A DNA stretch of 64,000 nt from Thysanoteuthis rhombus (lineage: Eukaryota; Mollusca; Cephalopoda; Oegopsida; Thysanoteuthidae). Below are positions 55,866 through 64,000 of this stretch, one piece after another. Position 1 is the stretch's first letter. Each line of letters opens with the position of its first letter. The stretch lies in assembly GCA_963457665.1 (NCBI GenBank), contig OY735213.1, positions 50,371,785 through 50,435,784 on the forward strand, in the 5' to 3' direction. A program made the translations under genes and the position numbers. The notes under the pieces were generated by a model, which was not told where the DNA came from, did no database searches, and saw only the letters and a list, made by a program, of their open reading frames with translations.

Positions 55866-56105
55866 CCTAACTGGCAATGGGCAGGCCATGTTGCAAGAAT
55901 GAAAGATAACCGATGGACATCATGTCTCACAACAAGGATCCCCAGAGATTACATGCAAAACCGAGGCCGGCAGAATACAAGATGGAGAGATGAACTGGAC
56001 AGATTCTGGAAATACTGGCTCCACGACGCCCATGATAGAGAATTGTGGCGAATCCTGGGGAAGGTCTATGTCCAACCAAGGACATTAAAAGACTGATGAT
56101 GATGA
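55866..56105 (+). mobile_element. RTE-like LINE, 3' end with readable C-terminus
   Basis: From 55899 a frame of 65 codons stays open: MKDNRWTSCLTTRIPRDYMQ, NRGRQNTRWRDELDRFWKYW, LHDAHDRELWRILGKVYVQP. It is the best-preserved copy of the LINE C-terminal tail. It is preceded by the WAGHVARM-type segment and ends GACTGATGATGATGAAC. Truncated at the 5' side, it retains only about 240 bp. Confidence 0.85.
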
Positions 56106-57454
56106 ACTCAAATACTACTCGGTTTTGATTTGTATTTTGATTTCAATTAGGTTTCTCTTTCCTTTTTGTTGGCCATTTTTTTTAAGTTTCCAGTAAATGA
56201 GGTTTACAAGTGCCTCTGCAGAAACAGTGACGAACATTATATCATACTTGATAATTAAATAAAAATGTCGATTTGAGAGGGAATTTCGGGAACACACCAT
56301 ATTTTCTGAGTATAGTAACTCATGTACCAAAAAGTGCCAAAAGTATCCATTGTGTTCGAACGTACCAAAAGTGGCTGCCCTGGTTCCAGTTCTGCATACA
56401 CTACGAAAGAAAGAACTCAAACAAAGCGAGTCAGTATAGAATGTGGCACTAAATGAAAGTCTCCGTGAGTGTTCAATTAGATGTTCTGATAAAAGTGTAA
56501 CGTTTACTCACTCGTAATGGCAAGTTCCTTTTTTAACTGGTTGCCCTTGGCGTCCAACAAGAATTTCAAATTGTATATACCTTAAATGAACTCTCGCTTC
56601 CTAAAACCAAATGCCCCTCTCCCCCCAAAAAACCGATAGTGGAAGCATTTTTATGTGTCTGGTGGCGGCTGTATAACTCGAGACAAGTGTTTTAAGGTTA
56701 AAACTGAATTAATCATCAAATATCAAAGCATTTTAAATAGTACAATGTATTCAACACCTTTTTTCCCTATGAAACCCCCAAAAGTTTAAGAAGCAGTTTT
56801 GATATTTTGAACAACAGTGATTTTCATTACATTCGAATTTCACTTGAGATTTGCCAAATTCGTCGGCAGCATGGTCGGAATACCCTGAAAAACAATCCTC
56901 CCAGCTTCTACTCGAAAATTCCATTTGATCTCTTTTACAGAGCCAATTTCGAGAATTATTACCTGCCTATATCGTATAATATTGGCAGCCATCTGTGGTA
57001 TCTCTGTCGGCTTATGTTTGCGTGACTGAAGCCTATGCGTAGGTGTTTCCTCGGCGAATTGTTCACAAATCTTGTTGATAAGAAAATGGCTTGTTCTTCT
57101 TCCTTTAATGACTTTCATGCTTTATTAGACACTTCAGGCAAGGTTTGTCTCCCAAGATTCAGTGTAGAAGGAATTATCTTCCATATTGTTTCTATGGAAG
57201 GTCGCTGAAGGTCATACCAAATCTGTTTTTGTTAGTTTTTTTCCAGAGAATTTGGTTGCGTTCTCTCTTTATCTTGGTTTCTGTAATTTGTTATAGTAAT
57301 GATGGCTGGGGACACTAAAAATTCCATGGTGTATCTTTATTGTTTAAATATCATATAATGTTATATGGCTCTCTTCAAGAAGGAAAAGATAGCTTTATAT
57401 TGAATTTACCCAACAAATATTTTCCATTGAATTTGATGTATGAAAGGACAGTTT
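56106..57454. other. No recognised feature
   Basis: A minus-strand frame of 92 codons (56840-57118) is Arg/Lys/Ile-rich with no motif I recognise. Nothing else supported. Confidence 0.35.
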
Positions 57455-58640
57455 ATTGATAATCAACCTCAGGAACAAATTGACTTTAGAGAAAGCTACT
57501 CAGCAATCGACCATCTCTATTCAGTAAACTATCTAAAAGAGAAAGCAGTAGAATATAGAATGCTACTAGCTGTAACATTTTTGGCTTGAAAAGGCCTTCG
57601 ACTCAGTGGAAATCGCCAAAATCATTGACGAAATAGTACAAGGTGTAGACCCCATATGTGTCAGAGTACTGCAACATATCTATCAACACAGCAGCTCCTT
57701 CATCAGACTACGTAAAGACTCTGAGCTCTTTCAACGAGAAAAAAAGGGTGATATAGGGTGATACAAGCTCACCCCAACTCTTCACAGCTTGCTTTCAGAT
57801 GATCTTCCAAAACTTAGAACAGAAACATAGAGTTTTCAGAATAGATGGCGAATACCAAAGTAGCCTGAGATTTGCTAACTACATCGTCTTCTTTGCTAAG
57901 AACCTTCACGATATCTGAATAATACTAGACGAACTAAATGATGCAAGCAAGAAAGTTGGCCTCCACATGAACTTCAGCAAAACAAATGTCAAGTACTACA
58001 AACATGTTGACAAAGACACAACGATCGAAATTGAAAACGAAGAACTTGAAAAAGTAGACCACTACATCTACCGAGGACAACAAGTCTCCATGAAGCCATC
58101 AAAAGAAGAAATGAAATGAAGAATCACTCTAGAATGGCAAGTTTTCGGTAGAGCAAACTCTCAGCATTAGTCATAAAAAGGAGGATATGAATGAATCCTA
58201 TTGATAGTCACCTATGGAGCTGAAACATGGAACCTGACCAAAAGATTGACCCTTCAAACTAAGTTCCATGCACATGAAGGAATTATGGTCAACCTCACGT
58301 GGAGTGATAATGAGACAGCCCATTATATTAGAGAAAATACAGGAGTCTGAGATATCAGAGAAACAGTTAGAAAACTCAAATTGCAATGGGCTGGTCATGT
58401 TGATAGAATGTCAGACAACTGTTGGATATCATGACTCACAAGGTGAATCCCCAGAGATTTAATGCAAAGTTGTGGTCGACAGAAAGCAAGATGACGGGAG
58501 GAGCTAGATAAATTCAAGAAGTACTGTCTCTGCGGTGCCCATGATAGAGAGGTCTTGCGATCTTGGGAAAGGTATATGTCCGGCAAAGGACACTGAAAAG
58601 CTGCTGTTGATGATGATGATGATGATGATAATGATGATGA
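57455..58640 (+). mobile_element. RTE-like LINE, longest copy (RT domain to 3' end)
   Basis: Successive frame fragments give QIDFRESYSAIDHLYSVNYL (RT motif upstream of the first catalytic Asp), SVEIAKIIDE-like, SSFIRLRKDSELFQ and LRFANYIVFFAKN. The last is the position of the F/YADD catalytic box, here FANY, so both Asp are lost. Then come LHMNFSKTNVK, TTIEIENEELEKVDHYIY, VTYGAETWNLTKRLTL (58201-58255), the WAGHV segment and the 3' end. It ends in a (GAT)n tail at about 58608-58640. It starts inside the RT domain; the endonuclease domain is absent. Many stops and frameshifts. Confidence 0.85.
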
Positions 58641-58960
58641 TGAAAAATGTTGCGTAAACACTCACACGCACACACACAACAGGAACAACTAAAACTCCAA
58701 AACATAGGAAGTACAATTTGTATAGCCAAGTAGACATCTTTGGGACGAGTACCTCTTGTAGATGATGAAGGACATATTAAAACTCGTCTGTATTCTGTCT
58801 TTCCATCGGTTGCTAAGAAGAAAAGTTAATATTATCCAATGCGTTCAGTGTTCATAGTGAGAACATTGCGAAAAATTCAGCACATAAGATGATAAATTTT
58901 GTGAAAATATTCAAAATAAATTCCCTTGTGATCAGAGTTTATGTGTTGTTGTTTCTTTGT

Positions 58961-58998
<38 letters not shown>

Positions 58999-60291
58999 AC
59001 ACGCAACTCTTTACCTTGAAAACATTATAAATTATGCAATACTCTTCAGAAGAACTAGAATACTTAGAGTTAAATGTTAATGCTTTAGGAATTTATGAAT
59101 AATAAAAGATAGAAATAAGAATTGTAAAAAATATTGTATTGAAATTTTCAGAAATAGATCCTGCCAGGGGAATAACTTTTAGTTTCCTGCAAATATTAAT
59201 ACAGAGATTATTTTCCTGTATTTCTTGTTCCCCGTGCTACCATATTACCAAAAAGTCGAATTGGAATACTGTCGAAGAAATTAATTTTTTTCGTCCTTTG
59301 CAAACACAAAGATAAACTAAAAAGTACTCTTGGAGTGCGTACCTCTGCCAGCGTCATACACTAACTAAAGACTAAAGGAAAGACAGTTTTTTATACGGAG
59401 TGGATGCAGGGGAGATATCTGCGTAAGTTTCGACTTACGAAATCTTTGAACAGTTAACCTGTGTTTGATAGGTAAAAATACATCTCAATCTGAACCAAAT
59501 TTCTTGACACATCACCCCCAAAAATATCACCAGTTTTTCATTGGCTGATGGACCATTTCATTGAAATTTATTGAGAACTTATCCAGACATTGTTTTAACA
59601 AATAGACAGGCTGACAGGCAGACATGAGTAAATACATGAACCTCTTCTAACTTCGTTGGCTGAAATAAATAAAAATAATCTGGTGGATTGTAGGAGAGCC
59701 GCTTTTTCTGTGACGTCACCTTTTATAGAAGCTTCTAGAGTCAAGTAAAAATGTTGGAGGCGTATCTTGTTTTGAACTGGGAGAAAAAAACCTTTGAGAA
59801 AAATAATAGCATAAATGTCATTCTGCTCTCGTTGGCCAATGGAAAGAGCAGCCATTATGGACATTCACAAAGCTCTTGTTTAAGTCGGGATGGTGTGGCA
59901 TTCAATGAAAATCAAACAATGCAAAGACTGGAATAACAATAGAAAAGACAATGACGAAATAAACAGGAAACGCGTTTGCTTGAAAAATAAAAATGGTGGA
60001 ATTGGTAATTGGCTAAAAGAAAACACTCGTACACTGATAAACGAGAAAAAGATAAAATTTCCAAATACATGATTGCAGATTAGGTTGAAGGTATTATTTG
60101 GTTGTTCTTTTGATTGTTTCTCGGTAATTGTTTGGAATAGGTACGATTAAACAGTATGCAAATGATTTGCGGGGGAGGTGATCGAGATAGACTCGATTTC
60201 GAATCTCCGAAAGTTGCTAGATTTTTTTACCGATGATCAAATCGTTATTTTTAATCAAAAAATGCCGTTTACTTTACAGCCAATATAGCAA
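58641..60291. other. Mostly unannotated
   Basis: A (GT)n microsatellite lies at about 58966-58996. Lys/Asn-rich frames at 59751-60072 reflect base composition. No RNA gene or repeat copy recognised. Confidence 0.4.
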
Positions 60292-60480
60292 AGGGTTAGA
60301 GGGTAGGTTAGGGTTAGTTGTTAGGGTAGGGTTAGGAGTAGTAGGTAGGTTAAGGTTAGTGGGTAGGTTTGAGCTTAGGGTTAGTACGTACGTTAGGGTT
60401 TGTAAGTATGTTTGAAGGATCATTTGATAGGCGTAGGGTTTTCGCTATAATCCTAATCCTAATACTAAATACTAACCCTA
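60292..60480. repeat. Degenerate telomere-like GGGTTAG repeats
   Basis: 60292-60402 holds many imperfect AGGGTTAG / TAGGGTAGG / AGGTAGGTTA units on the plus strand. After a gap of about 45 bp, 60449-60480 holds the complementary strand type (CCTAATCCTAATAC, ACTAACCCTAAA). Units are heavily degraded and not in a fixed register. Confidence 0.7.
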
Positions 60481-61104
60481 AATCATATCCTTTTGAGCCT
60501 AATTTGATAAAATATTCTTAAATTTTCATCAATTGTGCTTTCACTTTTTCCATGAAATTTTAAAATCATATGGACTCTTTTAGCCACTCAAAAAGGACAA
60601 AATTCTATAAATCGACATAATGTTTAATCTTACCTATTCTAAACAATTACCTGTTCCTCTGTTTGTTTATGCTTCATGCAAATCAGAATGATTTCCCAGA
60701 ACTAAACTATATTATCATCGTTAAAGTGTGAGTGCGTAATTAAACAAGAAACGTAAGTTCAAGACATGCCTACCGGTTGTGTTGACAGGAGAAGGTCTGG
60801 ACCAAGTTACATATCAATCCTTCTTGATACGGCGGAGAAAATTGATATTTGATATACTGGATCAACAGACAGCGAGATATGCACTTCGACAGACCGAAAA
60901 GTGTCCTGTAGAGATGCATGGACGTATCTAAAAACCAGGAAAATATAAGGTGACAAATGGTCAAGATACATGGATAATAACTGTGCATCCACCAACGCTG
61001 TTCTTCTTTACGGTTCAAAACTGCACTGTCAAAGGTCTTACTGTAAGTAAATATTGATCAGTTTATACCTCAACTGTACCATAACTGTACCACATCAAAT
61101 CCAT
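60481..61104. other. No recognised feature
   Basis: May hold a family M fragment near 60889. Minus-strand frames at 60770-61018 have no known motif. Confidence 0.35.
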
Positions 61105-61683
61105 CTCTAATCAAAGGTATTATAGAGGAACGAATCTCCTTGGAATCCTCAGAAGAAGAAAAAATCAGGTGAAGAATCTCTTTAGGTTAGCAAGCTCTCA
61201 GGAGAGCAAGCTAAACAATCGAGAATAAGAAAATCCCATCACTCCTCCAAAGAATTGTCTACAACCAATGCATCTTCCTGATAGTCACATAGGGAGCTGA
61301 AACCTGGTACTTAACCAAATAATTGACCCTTAAACTAAGAACCATGCAAATTACACTTGGAAGAATCCAGCTCATATGGAGATATTACAAGAGAGCACAG
61401 TATATTAAAGTAAAAACAGGAGTCAAAGACATCATAGAACCGATAATGGGATGATGATGTTGCAAGAATGCTAGGCAATCGTAGGAAATCACAACTTACA
61501 ACGATGATTCTTAGAGATTATTTGCGAAACTGGGGCTGGCGCAAAATAATATGACGAGGCAAACAAAGCATGTTCAGAAAGTTTGGCTCCACGATGCCCA
61601 CGATAGGGATGCCTGGAAAATGTCAGGGAAGGTCTAGGTCTAATGACGGGTGCCATAAGGCCGATGATGATGATGATGATGAA
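61105..61683 (+). mobile_element. RTE-like LINE, 3' part
   Basis: Begins in the SKEEEIKRRI segment (CAGAAGAAGAAAAAATCAGG), then CTACAACCAATGCATCTTCC, GATAGTCACATAGGGAGCTG (VTYGAE), ACCCTTAAACTAAGAACCAT and GCAAAATAATATGACGAGGC. It ends CACGATAGGGATGCC, CCGATGATGATGATGATGA. Frameshifted; the WAGHV segment is partly deleted. Confidence 0.8.
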
Positions 61684-61894
61684 CATGATCGATTAACTTT
61701 TCTGCATGTCTATGCGGGTGAAAGAGTCAGTATTTATGAAATAACCAATAAACCGTACGCTGAGATTTCTCAGTGTTTGCATCAACTTGTTGTGACGCAA
61801 AGATTGCTATCGGCTGATTATAAATCAACTGGATGCACAACCAAACAGTTGGTCACCCAAGCGCAAAGCCCCAATTTTTTTTATCTTTTTACTT
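61684..61894 (+). other. Open stretch between two repeats, origin unknown
   Basis: Directly after the LINE tail about 65 codons remain open (for example TFLHVYAGERVSIYEITNKP, then QLVVTQRLLSADYKSTGCTT). Composition is protein-like, but the frame has no start of its own and runs into family A downstream. No known family. It could be flanking unique sequence from before the LINE insertion. Confidence 0.2.
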
Positions 61895-62200
61895 TTATAA
61901 AAGGGGTGATCAATAAACAAATTACTTCTCTAGCCATGTCGAATCTGAATTTTCGAAAAACAAGCGTGAACACTGCTAGACACAAACTAGGGGGCCAATT
62001 TAGCACGAACTTGCATTTAAAACTGACCCTGCACAAGAAAAGTATTTTGGGATATTCTCGAAAATCAATAAAAGTACTTCAAGATACATATTAACAAAAA
62101 GCACGCATCCTGTCTGGTGAGGATCAGTGAAAAAAAATTTTTTTAGATAAAAAGTACGCCCTTTGGCCCTGCATACACGCACACATATACAGAAATTTGC
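61895..62200 (-). repeat. Family A, copy 10 (partial, minus)
   Basis: AAGGGGTGATCAATAAACAA, ATTACTTCTCTAGCC, GAACACTGCTAGACACAAAC, GGGGCCAATTTAGCACGAAC. The second half is diverged. Lacks both termini. Confidence 0.65.
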
Positions 62201-62394
62201 CCCTGCTATAAGAGGGTGGGCTATCTATGGCTCTAGGACCAAATCCAGCTCATCTTCTCATCTAATCTGGCGTCGGACTCATTTCATCTGGTGGACTGAA
62301 ATGAAACAATGCTAAAATGCTTTAACAGAAGGTCTAAGCAGCTGGTACATCTTGAGGGAAATCTAGGTTCAATAACGAATATACATATATACAG

Positions 62395-63310
62395 TCACAG
62401 CAGCTCCTTCATCAGGCTACATAAAGACTCGAAGCCCTTTCAGCTCTAAAACGTGATACCAACTGACCCAATCTCTTCATAGTCTGCGTCAAGATGATCT
62501 TCAGAAACCTCGACTGGTAAAACAAAGGAATCGGAATAGACAGCGAATATCTGAGCAATCTTAGATTTGCCGACGACAACATCCTTTTTTGCAGAGAACC
62601 CCTACGATCTCCAACTAATGCTATACCAATTGAATGAAGAAAGTAAAAGAGTCGGCCTTTACATGAACTTCAGCAAAACAAAGGTCATGTGCAATCACGT
62701 TGGAAATAAACACACAACAATCGAAATCGAAAGAACTGAAGAGAGTAGACTACTACATCTATCTAGGACAAATATTCTCATGAAATCCTTAAAAAGGGAA
62801 GAAATAAAATGAAAATTCAGTCTAGGATTGTAAGCTCAACCTCCAAGAACAAAAAATCCCATTAAGCCTTAAAAAAAAAGATTAAACAATCAATGCATCC
62901 TCCTAACAGTCACCTATGGAGCTGAGATATGAAACCTAACCAAGAGACTAACACTCAAACTGAAAACCTTGCAACATGCACACGAAAGAATTATGCTCAA
63001 CTTTACTTGGAGAGATCAAAAGACAGCACAATACATCAGTCGAAGACATCATAAAATCCATTAGAAAAGCTCAAATGGCAATGGGTTGGTTATGTTGCAA
63101 GAATGGCAGACAACCGCTGGATATCACGATTCACAAAATGAATCCCAAGGGATCACATGCCTATCTGAGGTAAACAGAATACAAGATGGAGAGATGAACT
63201 AGACAAATTCAGAAAGTATTGCCTCTGCAACGCCCATGAAAGTGAGGTGTGTCGAATCTTGGAGAAGGTCTACATCCAACAACGGACGAAAAAGACTGAT
63301 GATGATCATC
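62395..63310 (+). mobile_element. RTE-like LINE with intact F-A-D-D box (otherwise broken)
   Basis: CAGCTCCTTCATCAGGCTAC (SSFIRLHKD segment), then LRFADDNILF (62560-62590), so both catalytic Asp of the RT YxDD-type box are kept. After a frameshift come NPYDLQLMLYQLNEESKRVG, LYMNFSKTKVM and HTTIEIE. Then the VTYGAE segment (CAGTCACCTATGGAGCTGAG), QYISRRHH-type, MGWLCCKNGRQPLDIT (out of frame), CGCCCATGAAAGTGAGG and the tail GACTGATGATGATCATC. It runs from inside the RT domain to the 3' end. Several frameshifts and stops make it inactive. Confidence 0.85.
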
Positions 63311-63399
63311 ATCATTATGATCATTTCCTTCAGGTAGTGATATTTATGTGTAATTGTTTTCCTCACTTTATGCAATAACTTTATGCAAATTTGTCTGTC

Positions 63400-63545
63400 G
63401 TCCAATTGCAAATAAAAGTAGATTTCAGATTATCACTGTCATGGTCACAAAAGCAAAAGTTGAGAAGAATAATTGACTTTTTCTACACCATTTTGACACA
63501 ATCAATCAGAAAATAGTACATACTACCCAGGAACAAAGATAAAGT
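63400..63545 (+). repeat. Family I dispersed repeat, copy 3
   Basis: CCAATTGCAAATAAAAGTAG, ATTTCAGATTATCACTGTCA, TCACAAAAGCAAAAG, TTTTTCTACACCATTTTGAC, AATCAATCAGAAAATAGTAC and ACCCAGGAACAAAGAT. It is the best copy for aligning the other two. Confidence 0.6.
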
Positions 63546-63733
63546 GGGAAAAAATGTGTGGTGTTATCGATCAGTCCTCAGAGGATCATATGTTCTACTA
63601 ATATCACATTTCTATTCCAATGAATAGAAGTTACCAATTTTTGAAATGTTCTGCATTATTTACTGCTATTTCTGCGTTATCTCTATTCTGTCGAATCATT
63701 AACTTCGATATTAACGATTAGATTACAAAGATC

Positions 63734-63743
<10 letters not shown>

Positions 63744-63791
<48 letters not shown>
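63744..63791. repeat. (TA)n microsatellite
   Basis: TA tract with one TG interruption, preceded by CATACATACATA. Confidence 0.95.
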
Positions 63792-63792
<1 letters not shown>

Positions 63793-63904
63793 GTTTTTGA
63801 AAGTGTGTCTTATTAATAATGGAAGAGTCCTCAATATCAAGGATATATATGTGTGTCGGTGTGTCTGCGCGTGTCTGTGTGTTATTTTTGCAATACGAAT
63901 GCAT

Positions 63905-64000
63905 TAGTATTTTCATCATAATCATCATCATCATCCATTATGAGTCCACTGCTGGACGAAGGCCTTTCCCATCTCCCTTTATGACTTTCATATGAGCCAT
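63905..64000 (-). mobile_element. LINE 3' end running off the window (minus)
   Basis: The complement reads GGGAAAGGCCTTCGTCCAGC, AGTGGACTCATAATGGATGA, TGATGATGATTATG. The frame gives a GKAFVQQWTHNG-type ending, a form common at the C-terminus of RTE-type LINEs. It is distinct from the KVYVQPRTLK ending of the dominant LINE, so it may belong to another subfamily. Cut by the window edge. Confidence 0.6.

Noticed and set aside
61570..62094. 174-codon open frame spanning a LINE end and a family A copy
   Set aside because: It crosses three unrelated sequences (LINE 3' end with a poly-Asp GAT tail, unknown sequence, family A), so it cannot be one gene.

Overview
This is 64 kb of AT-rich eukaryotic DNA, almost certainly from an animal. 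It is crowded with dinucleotide and tetranucleotide microsatellites, decayed non-LTR retrotransposons of RTE type, Tc1/mariner-like DNA transposon relics, tRNA-derived SINE heads and many short dispersed repeats. The mix suggests a repeat-rich marine invertebrate. A cephalopod or other mollusc is my best guess, but it rests on general character and not on a diagnostic gene. I recognise no intact host protein-coding gene, rRNA or functional tRNA. The window reads as intergenic sequence or the inside of a very large intron.

Reading the window against itself shows several repeat families with multiple copies. I name them here with letters. Family A is about 430 bp, with roughly ten copies plus end fragments. 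Family B is about 450 bp, with seven copies whose ends share a short inverted motif. Family C is a near-perfect palindrome of about 420 bp with two copies. Families D, G, H, I, K and M are shorter and have two or three copies each. The commonest coding relic is an RTE-like LINE, seen only as 5'-truncated 3' ends in both orientations. These copies usually end in a (GAT)n tail. A second RTE-like lineage is seen once, at 9291-9452.

Layout. 0-3.5 kb: a family A foldback, family M, family A and a degenerate tandem array. 4-7 kb: two mariner-like relics and the first family C palindrome. 7-15 kb: family B, a cluster of RTE fragments (one split by a family D insertion) and a 3 x 70 bp tandem repeat. 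16-17 kb: a frameshifted reverse transcriptase relic of a different class. 18-24 kb: very long (TA)n tracts and tetranucleotide repeats. 25 kb: a possible TATA/initiator/splice-donor cluster. 26.7-27.5 kb: a mariner relic with both terminal inverted repeats. 28-31 kb: an RTE relic, family A copies, and a foldback element enclosing a tRNA-like SINE head. 33-34 kb: a polypurine tract of about 1 kb. 34.7-35.2 kb: a degenerate tandem array. 39-44 kb: further family A copies, a second foldback, an RTE fragment and the second family C palindrome. 44-50 kb: RTE, H, I and B copies, including a family B copy nested in a family A copy. 50-64 kb: SINE heads, families G, D and B, degenerate telomere-like GGGTTAG repeats and the best-preserved RTE copies.

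No genes can be seen working together. The biology here is transposon accumulation, nesting and microsatellite growth. The strongest signals are the long inverted-repeat elements, the repeat families that define one another's boundaries, and the palindromic order of the compound microsatellites. Coordinates of repeats were set by eye and may be off by tens of bases.
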